Origin: Phycisphaerales bacterium | Lineage (GTDB): Bacteria; Planctomycetota; Phycisphaerae; UBA1845 | Assembly (NCBI GenBank): GCA_003597935.1 | Contig: QZJT01000024.1 | Span: 1 to 51,532, forward strand | Direction of reading: 5' to 3' | DNA length: 51,532 nucleotides | Part shown: positions 35,150 to 43,471 of the stretch, piece by piece | How positions within the stretch are numbered: position 1 is the stretch's first letter | How the letters are laid out: the number at the start of each line of letters is the position of its first letter | Position numbers and translations under genes: made by a program | Notes under the pieces: generated by a model | What the model was told of the DNA's origin: nothing | Seen by the model: the letters and a program-made list of their open reading frames with translations, nothing else | The model's database searches: none

Positions 35150-36904
35150 TTACTTTTCGTGGGAGTATTGTTCCGTCCAGGAAAGATCTTCTAACGGCTT
35201 CAACGTCATGCCGCACCATGGACATTCGCCCGGGTCGGCGGAGAAATAAGGTCCGCGCCGGGCGACCTCGCTTTCTGCCGGGTGCTCTTCCATCGGACAA
35301 GCATAGGCCGCGTCCGTGGGCATGGTCCTGCCCGCAGCAGCGACGTTGGACGCAGGGGCGTCGTGCGACAACGCGTGGTCCTGCCGTTCGGGATCCGGCA
35401 TCCGCCGGGTCGTCTTGGCGCGTTCGGCCTCCATCATCTTGGCGACCGCCTCCTTGAGCTTGCTCTCGCCGTCGAGAAGGAACTGGCCGCTGGTGACCAC
35501 GACCTCCCCCTCGTCCAGTCCGTAGAGCACTTCGACCATGCCGTCTTCCGCTTCGACGCCGGTTTGTATCTCGCGGGGGTCGAACTTGCCGCCGCCGCGA
35601 TCCACGAATGCGACCTTTCGTTCGCCGCTGTCGATGTAGGCCTCCCGCGGCACGAGCAGCGCGTCGCGGGAAAGCTCGGACTCCAGCTTCACGTTGGCAT
35701 ACATGCCGGGCTTGAGTTCCAGCGCCGGGTTCTCGAACTCCAGGCGGACTTTGATGACGCGCGTCTGCTGCTCCAGATAGGGGTAAACGTACACGACTTT
35801 TCCCGGGAACTCCCGCCCGGTCACGTAGGGAAGCGTCATCCGTGCCGGCTGTCCTACGTACACCCAGGGCAGTTGATATTCATAGATATCCACGTATACC
35901 CAGATCCGGGACAGATCGGCGATGGTGTACAGGCGCATCCCGGGCATGACGTACATGCCTTCGAGGGCCATCTTCTCGGTGACGATCCCTTCTGCGGGCG
36001 AGTGGATCGTCAGCGCCTTCTCGACTTGCCCCGTGTCCCGGATTCGGGCTACTTGTTCCGCCGACACGTCCATGTATTCGAGCTTGGTGACCGCGGCCTG
36101 CACGAGCCGGGCCGCGTCTTCCGGCGCCGGCGCAAAAGTGCTGCCTTCGAGCAAGGGCAGATTGCGAATGGCGGCCAGATACTCTTCCTGGGCGGCGTAC
36201 AGTTCCGGAGAGTACGCATCGAAAAGCGGCTGCCCCCTCGCCACCTGCTGGCCGGTCTGATCGACGTAGAGCCGCTCGATCCATCCTTTGAACTTGGTGT
36301 TGATGTAGGTGACCGATTGTTCGTTGTAGTCGACGCGGCCGACCGTGCGAATGACCTTCACCAGCGGCCCGCGCTGCACCGCTTCGGTTCGGATGCCCAT
36401 GTTCTGGATCGTGACCGGGTCGATCCGGATCGTGTGGGCGGACGCCGAGTCCGACTCGTCGGCATAGACCGGAACGAGGTCCATGCCCATCGGGCTTTTG
36501 CCGGGGGTCTCGGAGATGTAACCGGGATCCATGGGGGCGCGCCAGTACAGGATCTTGCGCTCCTGTACGGAGGAGCCGCCGACAGCGCCCGCATCGTCCT
36601 GCTTCTTGAGCGGCGTCAGCTTCATGTGGCAGATCGGGCACTCGCCCGGACCTTTCTGCAAGACGTTCGGGTGCATCCCGCAGGTGTACCACTGCTCGGT
36701 GTCCCCACCGGCGGCGTCCGTGGCGGGCGCTTCCGCGGTCTCAGAAGCTCCGCCCGGCCGGGCCAGCCAGCGGCCGCCGGCCCAGCCGGCGACCAGCGCC
36801 ACGGCCGCCACGACAAGCGTCATCAGCGCTTTGGCGTCTCGACGTGGGGATCGGCGGCCGGCGCGCGTCATTCGCTGCCGGCGCCTTCGGCCTGACAGGT
36901 TCAT
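35150..36904 (-). CDS. cusB: CusB-like efflux periplasmic adaptor with metal-binding domains at both ends
   Basis: 584 residues; ATG 36904 shares its A with the stop of the outer-membrane gene (TAATG), with GGGAG upstream. TM anchor near residues 25-45 (ALMTLVVAAVALVAGWAGG). Residues ~68-100 are a heavy-metal-binding domain (YTCGMHPNVLQKGPGECPIC) followed by the Cys-less second motif YWRAPMDPGYISETPGKSPM. The adaptor core (barrel-sandwich hybrid, helical hairpin, beta-barrel) spans about 145-510, with TIRIDPVTIQNMGIRTEAV and HSPAEGIVTEKMALEGMYV. An extra C-terminal heavy-metal-binding domain (ACPMEEHPAESEVARRGPYF, then CPWCGMTLKPL) is unusual for CusB. Bridges CusA and the outer-membrane channel. 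Confidence 0.93.
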   Translation of the reverse strand: MNLSGRRRRQRMTRAGRRSPRRDAKALMTLVVAAVALVAGWAGGRWLARPGGASETAEAPATDAAGGDTEQWYTCGMHPNVLQKGPGECPICHMKLTPLKKQDDAGAVGGSSVQERKILYWRAPMDPGYISETPGKSPMGMDLVPVYADESDSASAHTIRIDPVTIQNMGIRTEAVQRGPLVKVIRTVGRVDYNEQSVTYINTKFKGWIERLYVDQTGQQVARGQPLFDAYSPELYAAQEEYLAAIRNLPLLEGSTFAPAPEDAARLVQAAVTKLEYMDVSAEQVARIRDTGQVEKALTIHSPAEGIVTEKMALEGMYVMPGMRLYTIADLSRIWVYVDIYEYQLPWVYVGQPARMTLPYVTGREFPGKVVYVYPYLEQQTRVIKVRLEFENPALELKPGMYANVKLESELSRDALLVPREAYIDSGERKVAFVDRGGGKFDPREIQTGVEAEDGMVEVLYGLDEGEVVVTSGQFLLDGESKLKEAVAKMMEAERAKTTRRMPDPERQDHALSHDAPASNVAAAGRTMPTDAAYACPMEEHPAESEVARRGPYFSADPGECPWCGMTLKPLEDLSWTEQYSHEK

Positions 36905-38442
36905 TACGGCTCTCCCAACTCGGGCAGGCTCAGCCCGATGGCTTCTTCCAGATCGGCGACGCTTCGCTCCAGTTCGCCCAGGGAACGGTGGTACTGAATG
37001 GTAAAGACCAGCCACTTGCGCCAGTTGTCGATGACGTAAAGAAAATCGCTCGCGCCGGCAATGTACGAGGCCTGTGACACCTGGTACGTCTGCTGGGCCT
37101 GCGGGATGATCGTGCTGCCGAAGAGCGCGGCCAGGTCCCGCTGTGCCCGCACCCGTTCCAGCGCATCCTCGATCTGAAACTCAATCCTGTTCTGTGTGGC
37201 GGCGTACTCCTGCCGCGTCGCCAGCAGGCGGTGCCGGGCCTCCGCAATCCCGCCCTTGATCCTGTCGAACCAGATCGGCAGCGTAAACCCGAACGTGATG
37301 GCCCAGTTATCCGTTCCGTCCTCGCTCATTGTCGGAACCGCCGGTCGCTGCCCGGTCATCGGGTTCGGCGGCGGCCGGAACGCGTCGCGCGGCTCCATGT
37401 ACATCCACTCGAAGCCCAAGGTGAAGTCGGGCCAGTACGCCAGCCGGGCCAGCTCGACGCCGTGCTGGTCGCGTTCGATCTGGTGCTGAAGACGCCGCAG
37501 AGCGGGATGGGCGTCAGCGGCCGTGGCGAGCAGTCGGTCTAGATCCATATCCGCCTTCCGAATCTCAAAAGTCTCGAGTGGTGGTACCCTCGTGGCCGGC
37601 GGGCGGTCCAGCAGTTCGTTGAGCCGGCTGGCCTGGGTGACCCGGCGCTGCCGCAGCGTGATGAGTTCCGCCTCCAGGTTGCTCAGCTCCACCTGGGCGC
37701 GGAGTGCGTCGTCCTGCGGCCGGCGGCCCGCGGCCACTTGGGCCCGAGCCACGTCGATCAACCCGCGGAGCAGCCTCTGGTTGTCCTGGGTGATCTCGAT
37801 GCTCTTGTCGATGATGTAAAGTTGAAAATACGCACGCTTGACCTCCGCGACGACCCGGAGACGCACCTCCTGCAGGCGTTCCAGCGCGGCCCGGGTTTCT
37901 TCCATGGCGATGCCGCCGGCGCGAGTGAGCTTTTCCGGAACGGGAAACCGCTCGCTGATTCCGAGGATGAAGAAGTTGTCTCCTTCGGCGGTTCGCACCG
38001 GCTCGGGAAGCACCTTCATGGCGACCATCGGGTCCGGCAGCGCCGTCACCTGGGCGATGCGCTCCGCTCGGCCCCGCGCGGTTTCCTCGGCCATCTTGAT
38101 GTCCGGATTGCTCTGTAGCGCGAGCACGATGAAGTCACGGAGTGTTTCCAGCGTGGCCGGCTGCTCCTGTCCGGCGTCCGGCGAGGGAGGCGTCTGCGGG
38201 GTCGTTGGGGCCAGGGCATAGCCGCGCGCATCCGCCTCCCTGTCGGCAGCATGGGCCTGAACATACGCGGCCACTTCCTGCCTCGCATCGGGATAGGCGG
38301 CACATCCGGCGATGACCGCACTGACAAGCAAGAACGCCGCCGCGGCCAATGGCCAGCGCTGGGCATGAATCCTCGACTCACACATCCGGGCAACCCTTTG
38401 GCACAGACGTGCCGCTGAACTCGCGACCTTCACGAACTGCAT
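36904..38442 (-). CDS. cusC: TolC-family outer-membrane efflux lipoprotein (CusC-like)
   Basis: 512 residues. GAGGGG lies eight bases upstream of ATG 38442. The signal peptide ends in lipobox VIAGC near residue 47. The two TolC repeats are visible: ETLRDFIVLALQSNPDIKMA opens the first, LDRLLATAADAHPALRRLQH the second, each followed by long coiled helices and beta strands (FFILGISERFPVPEKLTRAG; WAITFGFTLPIWFDRIKGGI). It would provide the outer-membrane duct of the CusCBA pump. Its stop overlaps the cusB start, and it starts 12 bases after the YHS-DUF2231 gene, indicating one operon. Confidence 0.9.
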   Translation of the reverse strand: MQFVKVASSAARLCQRVARMCESRIHAQRWPLAAAAFLLVSAVIAGCAAYPDARQEVAAYVQAHAADREADARGYALAPTTPQTPPSPDAGQEQPATLETLRDFIVLALQSNPDIKMAEETARGRAERIAQVTALPDPMVAMKVLPEPVRTAEGDNFFILGISERFPVPEKLTRAGGIAMEETRAALERLQEVRLRVVAEVKRAYFQLYIIDKSIEITQDNQRLLRGLIDVARAQVAAGRRPQDDALRAQVELSNLEAELITLRQRRVTQASRLNELLDRPPATRVPPLETFEIRKADMDLDRLLATAADAHPALRRLQHQIERDQHGVELARLAYWPDFTLGFEWMYMEPRDAFRPPPNPMTGQRPAVPTMSEDGTDNWAITFGFTLPIWFDRIKGGIAEARHRLLATRQEYAATQNRIEFQIEDALERVRAQRDLAALFGSTIIPQAQQTYQVSQASYIAGASDFLYVIDNWRKWLVFTIQYHRSLGELERSVADLEEAIGLSLPELGEP

Positions 38443-38454
38443 CCGGCAGGCCCC

Positions 38455-39444
38455 TCACCAAGCGTAATGGTCCAGACCATACACCAGCGATCCGCCGAAG
38501 AAACCCGTGATCGCGACCATTGCGGCGCAAGCGAACAAGGCGAAACGATGCGGCTTCCGGCTGGCATCCGGGCGACGAGCCGCTCGCTCGCCAACCACGA
38601 CCGCCACGACCGACGACGCGGCCGTCGCAGTTCCAAGCCAGCGGTGCGTCGTGAGGATCCACTGTTCATCCACGACGTGAAACCCGCCGAAGCACCAGCC
38701 GAGCAGGGCGCCGGCGACCGCCCCCAGCGCGCCGACCCAGAGGCAGAACCGCCCTGCGCCAGCAAAGTATGCCCGGCCGGTCGCGATCAGCAAGCACTCG
38801 GCCAGCGCGGCGCCGGTCAGCATCGCGATCGGGAAGTTGACGACTGCGGGGTGGAAGCGTCCGATCCATGCGATCAGCTTCGCGAGTCCAGACGCGTCTT
38901 CGCCTTCGTCGTGCGTGTGACCGGCGTGCGACTCGGCCGCGGCGGGTTCGCCCGGTTCCGCGTCGACGTGCTCGTGGGGAGCTTGCTCCTCCGCGCCGTC
39001 CTCCCGTCGGTGTGCCGACGGCGTCTGCTGGCCGTCATCCCCGGACTGCGCCAACTCCTGGCCGATTGCCCCGTTCGCCTGCGCTTCCGGTGGATGGGCG
39101 CGCTGGGAGGGTTGCGTCGCCCCGTCGGGGATGGAATCGCCTCCGGCATCGTCGTGGGACTGCTGTGGTCCAGCGCCGGTGAGGTTGGCGACGTAGCGCT
39201 GCGGGTTCGCCTCGAACTTCGCCAGGCATCGGTCACAGCAGAAGGCGACGGTCATGCCCTGGTACAGGGTCGTGAACTCAGGGTCGGCCTGCTCCAGTGT
39301 CATCACGGGACACATCGTGTTCACCGGCGGCTGAGCGGGCGCTGCCGGTCCGGCCGCGGCCGGACCGGAGAGCAGCGCTGCCGCCAAGGCGCAGGCGCCG
39401 CGTAGCCGGGAGGGAGACTGGAGCGATTCTGTGTGCCGCTTCAT
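38455..39444 (-). CDS. YHS domain fused to DUF2231 membrane domain
   Basis: 329 residues from ATG 39444 (an in-frame ATG at 39474 would add ten). Signal peptide ALAAALLSGPAAAG. Residues ~43-90 form a YHS metal-binding domain (MCPVMTLEQADPEF, then FCCDRCLAKFEANPQRYVA). A low-complexity, His- and Glu-rich linker follows (APHEHVDAEPGE, SHAGHTHDEGED), which is itself a plausible metal ligand cluster. Residues ~190-329 are a four-TM DUF2231-like domain (LIAWIGRFHPAVVNFPIAML, WCFGGFHVVDEQWILTTHRW). Within the metal operon it may receive or deliver metal at the inner membrane; the exact role is unknown. Confidence 0.8.
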   Translation of the reverse strand: MKRHTESLQSPSRLRGACALAAALLSGPAAAGPAAPAQPPVNTMCPVMTLEQADPEFTTLYQGMTVAFCCDRCLAKFEANPQRYVANLTGAGPQQSHDDAGGDSIPDGATQPSQRAHPPEAQANGAIGQELAQSGDDGQQTPSAHRREDGAEEQAPHEHVDAEPGEPAAAESHAGHTHDEGEDASGLAKLIAWIGRFHPAVVNFPIAMLTGAALAECLLIATGRAYFAGAGRFCLWVGALGAVAGALLGWCFGGFHVVDEQWILTTHRWLGTATAASSVVAVVVGERAARRPDASRKPHRFALFACAAMVAITGFFGGSLVYGLDHYAW

Positions 39445-39553
39445 TCGATGCGACCCGAGATTGGACTGAGCCATGCCGGATCCAGGTGCGCGCCCTGCCG
39501 CTGGACGTTGCGATGCCTTCACGATGGGCGGAGCCGTGGGCGACGACGTTGCC

Positions 39554-39637
39554 GTGCGCGATTCGTATCCTCGTCCCAGACGGCTACTCCGCGCGGGCTG
39601 AAGCCACGCGGCTCGCTGGTCGGGCCTCATCGCGCAC
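39554..39637 (-). mobile_element. 84-bp MITE-like element, copy A
   Basis: Bounded by perfect terminal inverted repeats GTGCGCGAT / ATCGCGCAC. The interior contains the hairpin-forming CGAGCCGCGTGGCTTCAGC segment. A second copy in opposite orientation is at 45972-46053. It lies in the 228-base gap between the triple-YHS and YHS-DUF2231 genes. No coding capacity. Confidence 0.65.
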
Positions 39638-39672
39638 GCTGATAGGGAACGAGATACACGCTTCGCCGCGGA

Positions 39673-40374
39673 TCAGCGGCCGCCGTGGCCATGCGCACCG
39701 TGGTCATCGGTGTCGTCGTGGCCGCCGGCTTTCTCGTGCGCCATCTCCTCCGGTTTGAAGTCATATCCCTGCGCCTTGAGCCTGGGCAGGTATTCTGACG
39801 GCTTGGCGAAGAGCTTGTTCTCACACCGATCGCAGCAGAAGTAGACCTTGTGACCGTTGGCCAGCGTCGTGAAGCTCTTCGGATTGATCTCCTCCTCCAT
39901 GACGGGGCACTGGGTCTGGTAGGTGTAACTGTTGGCAAGCGCAACGGCGTATTTCGCGGGGTCTGCTTTGAACTTGTTGATGCAGCCGCTGCAGCAGAAG
40001 TAGACTTTTCCCTTGTCGGTGTCCGTGAAGGCTTTCGGGTCCACCGGATCCTTCGAGACGGGGCACGTCACCTGGATCTTCGGCCGGTCCGCCAGCGCCT
40101 TGCGCTGGGCGCTGACCTGGGCGGCGTATTTCGCCGGATCGGCCTGGTACTTGGTGATGCAGTCCTTGCAGCAGAAGAAAACCGGTCCGTCGTCGGTCGC
40201 CACGCTGACGGCCAGGTTGACCGGCTCGTCCATGACGGGGCACATAGGGACGGCCGCCGTCGGGGGCGCCTTTTCGGCGTGGCCGTGACCTTCGTGCTGC
40301 GCCGGCGCCGACTGCGGCGCGAGTCCGGTGGCAACGATCATCCCGAACAGTACCTGTACCGTCAGATGGTTCAT
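39673..40374 (-). CDS. Exported protein with three YHS metal-binding domains
   Basis: 233 residues; AAGGAG ten bases before ATG 40374. Signal peptide MNHLTVQVLFGMIVATGLAP. Three tandem YHS units: MCPVMDEPVNLAVSV ending FCCKDCITKYQADPAKYAAQ; TCPVSKDPVDPKAFT ending YFCCSGCINKFKADPAKYAV; QCPVMEEEINPKSFT ending YFCCDRCENKLFAKPSEYL. The N- and C-termini are His-rich (HEGHGHAEK; HDDTDDHGAHGHGG). YHS domains occur in copper-related proteins and chaperone modules. First gene of the minus-strand metal operon, with an ECF-type promoter (40462-40491) about 90 bases upstream. Likely a periplasmic metal scavenger. Confidence 0.85.
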   Translation of the reverse strand: MNHLTVQVLFGMIVATGLAPQSAPAQHEGHGHAEKAPPTAAVPMCPVMDEPVNLAVSVATDDGPVFFCCKDCITKYQADPAKYAAQVSAQRKALADRPKIQVTCPVSKDPVDPKAFTDTDKGKVYFCCSGCINKFKADPAKYAVALANSYTYQTQCPVMEEEINPKSFTTLANGHKVYFCCDRCENKLFAKPSEYLPRLKAQGYDFKPEEMAHEKAGGHDDTDDHGAHGHGGR

Positions 40375-40461
40375 CGTAAGAAAGCTCCTTGACGTCTTCG
40401 TGGTGAGTATCCGGACCCGAACACGCGATCTGAATCCATGACACCCGGGCGTTACAGCCCA

Positions 40462-40491
40462 TTAGATGCACGGGCCAGGCGATGCCTTCCA
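40462..40491 (-). promoter_or_regulatory. ECF-type promoter P4 for the metal-efflux operon
   Basis: On the minus strand: TGGAAGG (40485-40491), 15 bases, GCATCTAA (40462-40469). Same elements and spacing as the three plus-strand sites at 41146, 43365 and 44718. Predicted start near 40455, giving an ~80-base leader before the triple-YHS gene. Confidence 0.75.
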
Positions 40492-40514
40492 CGGCCCGAG
40501 AAGAAAAACTCGGT

Positions 40515-40546
40515 TTGACAATTGCCCGGGCGGACCGTACGGTCCG
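40515..40546 (+). promoter_or_regulatory. TTGACA element with overlapping 16-bp palindrome
   Basis: TTGACA at 40515-40520, 17 bases, then TACGGT at 40538-40543, which falls within the perfect palindrome CGGACCGTACGGTCCG (40531-40546). It could be a repressible sigma-70 promoter or, for the other strand, an activator site ~40 bases upstream of P4. One palindrome this long is expected by chance in a window of this size, so support is modest. Confidence 0.3.
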
Positions 40547-41145
40547 CACAACGATACGGGTCGCCGACGTCCCCGGGACGCGCGATCGGGCGTTCACCAT
40601 CGCCTTCCTCAACCTCGTGGATCCGCCAGACGCGAACCGCAAGCGATCGGTCAACGAGGTGGGGTGAATGACGCCACGTCGTCGAACCGATCCGCCTGCG
40701 GTCCTGGCTTGGTCCCACGACCGGGCCGTCCGACTCCACGCGAGCCGGTAGGTTCCGTCGGCCCGGCCGGTCTACCCATTCGTCAGCCTGGCGAGTGTTC
40801 GACTGGCGGAGGCTCATAATCCCTCTCGGGGTGAGTCGCTTCATACGCCAGGCGAGGCTCGGGGCGGCGCCCGGGCGTTCCGTTCCGGCGTCAGCGACGT
40901 GTCGACGCAGCGTCTCGCATTCGCGGGTGTAACGTCGGCGCCGGATGGCGTCCGGAATGATCTCGATCGGCGCTCTTCCTGGGCCGCGTTGATGACCAGT
41001 CCGGAACTCATCCAGGGCGTTGACATGATCGGTACCTCGTCGGGGCGTTCATCCCTCGTCGAACCTTTCATTTGGATGCGCCGCGAGCCGCCTTCCTTCC
41101 CGGTCGGCTGTCTGCTCCTGTCAGCCGTTTCTGTGGGTCTTTTCT
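40547..41145. other. Intergenic region between divergent metal operons, no gene seen
   Basis: About 600 bases with short open frames on both strands, none with a start signal, domain or export signal. It separates the 40.5 kb regulatory sites from promoter P1. Confidence 0.45.
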
Positions 41146-41175
41146 CGGAAGGCAGCCGCGGGCCTGTGCATCTAA
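41146..41175 (+). promoter_or_regulatory. ECF-type promoter P1 (phosphatase-sigma operon)
   Basis: CGGAAGG (41146-41152), 15 bases, GCATCTAA (41168-41175), preceded by TTCT as at P3. Predicted start near 41182, about 50 bases before ATG 41233. Because the sigma gene is downstream in the same operon, this implies positive autoregulation if that sigma factor is the one using the motif. Confidence 0.75.
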
Positions 41176-41232
41176 ACGGAGAGGTGAATCCTCGTCGCCC
41201 CCAGCGCGGCTGGAGTGTCGCAAGGAGAACTC

Positions 41233-42765
41233 ATGCCGGCTGACTTGGCCCACCGCAGTCCAGGTCCCGTCCCTTCCCTCTCGCAACCGAGGGGGTGGAA
41301 CACGCTTGCGTTCCGACTTGGCCTGGTCGTGAACGCGACCGTGGTTGCCGTCCTCGCACTGTCCGGGTGGCTGGATCACCGGCGGGACGCGGCGGCCCAG
41401 GTCGAGCACACCTTGAACCGGCTTCAGGAGGAAGCCCACGTCCTTCGCGCCGCCTGGAGCCAGTTTCGGGATGCGCCGAGTTTTCAGCGCTTCGTCGACG
41501 GTTTCTGCCGCCAGATGACCACGTCCGCCTCGCCCGGGCACCACATCGCCCTTTTCGGCGCCGATGGGCGGGTGGCGGTGCGGGCACACGAGCGGGCCGA
41601 TTCAGCCCTGGAAGCCCAAATGAAGGCTAGCGCGGCGAGAAACCTGCGCACGTTCACGCTCGGCGGGGAGCGTTTTGCGGCCTATTCGCTGCGCCTCGAC
41701 CCGGGCGCCGACCTGGTGGTGGCCGTATCGCTTCAACCCGCTGAGGAGATGCTCCGCACGCAGGGCGTCCGGCGGGCGGCGGCCACGGGAATGCTCGTCC
41801 TAGTGCTTTTCGGCGTCACGAGCGTGTGCCTGCTGGCCTGGGTGCGCGACCCGCTGCGCGCCTTTGTCAGCGTGGTCACCGCGGTCAGGAACCGGCACTT
41901 CGATCAGCGCGTGCCACCGCGAGGGGCGGCGGAAGTCCGCTACCTGGCCGCCGGCATCAACGAGATGGTCCAGGCGCTGGAACGTACGGAACGGCGCCGG
42001 GCTTCCGAAATGCGACGCGCCCGCGACATTCAACGCGCGTTGGTCGGCGACCGCGAGCTGTCGGTCAACGGCTGTCGGATCCAGGCGCTGTTCCTGCCCA
42101 CGGCCAGCGTGGGCGGGGACTTCTTCGACGTGGTCACGCTTCGCGATGGTACGACGCTGTTGGCTGTCATCGACGTCACCGGACACGGGGTACCGGGCGC
42201 CCTGTGTACGGCGCTGCTGCGGTCATCCCTGCGGCACCTGGCCGCCGCCACCTGCGACCTCAGCCAGATCGCGTGCGGTCTGAACCGCGATCTGTGCGAG
42301 ATTGCGGCGGCGGGCGTGTTCGCCACCGCCGTCCTGGTGAGGCTGGGGCCGCAGCGGGGCAGCGTCCAGTACGTCATCGCCGGCCACGACCCGCCGGTGC
42401 TCGCCGCCCCCGATGGCGGCGTGACGACGCTCAACGGCGGCGGGTTGCTGCTGGGGGTCGATGCCGCTACCGCCTATCAGACCGCCAGGGTCGAGGTCCA
42501 GCCGCACAGTCGGCTGTTCGTCTACACCGACGGGCTGCACGAGGCGATGTCGCCCGATGGCGAGCCGTTCGGCCGCCAGCGCGTCTGGCAGTTGCTGACG
42601 GTCACAAGCCACATGCCTCTTGAGCAGCAGCTCGCGGCCACGCTCAACAGCGTGCGAATGTTCCATGGGAAGGAAGACCTCGGCGACGACGTAACGCTCC
42701 TCGGCGTCTGCTGGGGCGGCCGGGAGAACGAGGGCGATGGGCCGATTCCCGACCCTGCTCCGTGA
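41233..42765 (+). CDS. Membrane PP2C/SpoIIE-type serine phosphatase (RsbU-like) with HAMP
   Basis: 510 residues; AAGGAG five bases before ATG 41233. First TM about 30-47 (LGLVVNATVVAVLALSGWL), extracytoplasmic sensor about 50-185, second TM about 190-210 (GMLVLVLFGVTSVCLLAWV), HAMP about 212-265 (RDPLRAFVSVVTAVRNRHFD), then a SpoIIE/PP2C domain: ASVGGDFFDVV, VIDVTGHGVPGAL, FVYTDGLHEAMSPDGEPFGR, GDDVTLLGV. The metal-binding Asp residues are kept, so it should be active. RsbU-type phosphatases dephosphorylate anti-sigma-factor antagonists. Here it sits in one operon with an ECF sigma factor, which starts eight bases after its stop, but no STAS or HPK-like partner is visible. Confidence 0.88.
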   Translation: MPADLAHRSPGPVPSLSQPRGWNTLAFRLGLVVNATVVAVLALSGWLDHRRDAAAQVEHTLNRLQEEAHVLRAAWSQFRDAPSFQRFVDGFCRQMTTSASPGHHIALFGADGRVAVRAHERADSALEAQMKASAARNLRTFTLGGERFAAYSLRLDPGADLVVAVSLQPAEEMLRTQGVRRAAATGMLVLVLFGVTSVCLLAWVRDPLRAFVSVVTAVRNRHFDQRVPPRGAAEVRYLAAGINEMVQALERTERRRASEMRRARDIQRALVGDRELSVNGCRIQALFLPTASVGGDFFDVVTLRDGTTLLAVIDVTGHGVPGALCTALLRSSLRHLAAATCDLSQIACGLNRDLCEIAAAGVFATAVLVRLGPQRGSVQYVIAGHDPPVLAAPDGGVTTLNGGGLLLGVDAATAYQTARVEVQPHSRLFVYTDGLHEAMSPDGEPFGRQRVWQLLTVTSHMPLEQQLAATLNSVRMFHGKEDLGDDVTLLGVCWGGRENEGDGPIPDPAP

Positions 42766-42772
42766 GGATAGG

Positions 42773-43363
42773 ATGGCGGTCGATGGGTGGCATGATTCCG
42801 AGCGCCGCCTCGTCCGCTCCCCGTCCGAGGATGGCCGCGTGAACGACCGTGAGCTGGTGCAACGTTGCCGCGAGGGGGATCGCGAAGCCCAGCGGCAGTT
42901 GTTCGACCAGACGTCGCCACGGATCTACGGACTTCTTCTGCGCATGACCGGCGATCCTGACGCGGCCTCCGACCTGGCGCAGGAAACGTATGTGAAGGGG
43001 CTGCGGCGCCTGGATCAGTTCGACGGCCGCTCGGCCGTGGCTTCATGGTTCTACCGCATCGCCGTCAACGAGGCGCTGCAATTCCGCCGCCGCCGGCAGG
43101 GTGAGAGGGTCAGGCTGCAAGCGGCGGCCCAGGCCCGGCCCGTCGAAACCGAGCGCACCTCCAGCGATCTGCGGCTGGACGTGGAGGGCGCATTAGCCCG
43201 GCTGGCGATGGACGACCGGACCATCCTGTTGCTGCGTTATCAGGAGGAACTCGATTATAGGGGCATTGCAGACGTGCTGGACTGTGAGGAAGGGACGGTG
43301 GCTTCCCGGCTGAGTCGGGCCAGAGTCCGCCTGCGGGAGATCCTGCGCGAAAGTTACGGCTGA
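42773..43363 (+). CDS. ECF sigma factor of the metal-resistance regulon
   Basis: 196 residues from ATG 42773, which has GAGGAT just upstream; ATG 42737 (overlapping the phosphatase) and GTG 42839 are alternatives. Region 2: QLFDQTSPRIYGLLLRMTGD, DAASDLAQETYVKGLRRLDQF, ASWFYRIAVNEALQFRRRR. Region 4: ARLAMDDRTILLLRYQEELD, YRGIADVLDCEEGTVASRLS, RARVRLREIL. RpoE-like in character. Four identical promoter motifs around it, including ones before its own operon and its anti-sigma gene, make it the likely reader of those promoters. Directly followed by promoter P2 and the anti-sigma gene. Confidence 0.93.
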   Translation: MAVDGWHDSERRLVRSPSEDGRVNDRELVQRCREGDREAQRQLFDQTSPRIYGLLLRMTGDPDAASDLAQETYVKGLRRLDQFDGRSAVASWFYRIAVNEALQFRRRRQGERVRLQAAAQARPVETERTSSDLRLDVEGALARLAMDDRTILLLRYQEELDYRGIADVLDCEEGTVASRLSRARVRLREILRESYG

Positions 43364-43364
43364 A

Positions 43365-43394
43365 GGGAAGAAAAAGCCCCCTCCGCGCATCTAA
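43365..43394 (+). promoter_or_regulatory. ECF-type promoter P2 (anti-sigma gene)
   Basis: GGGAAGA (43365-43371), 15 bases, GCATCTAA (43387-43394), beginning one base after the sigma-factor stop. Predicted start near 43401, about 70 bases before the anti-sigma ATG at 43472. Confidence 0.72.
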
Positions 43395-43471
43395 CGCTAT
43401 GGCCTGTGTTCCCAGGAAACGGTCTGCCGGGATAGGGTCACTGCACGTGTGGTGACCGGGGTCGAACCGGA

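Noticed and set aside
40452..40844. 130-codon minus-strand frame upstream of the triple-YHS gene
   Set aside because: It overlaps the P4 promoter and the palindrome, has no start signal and no recognisable sequence.
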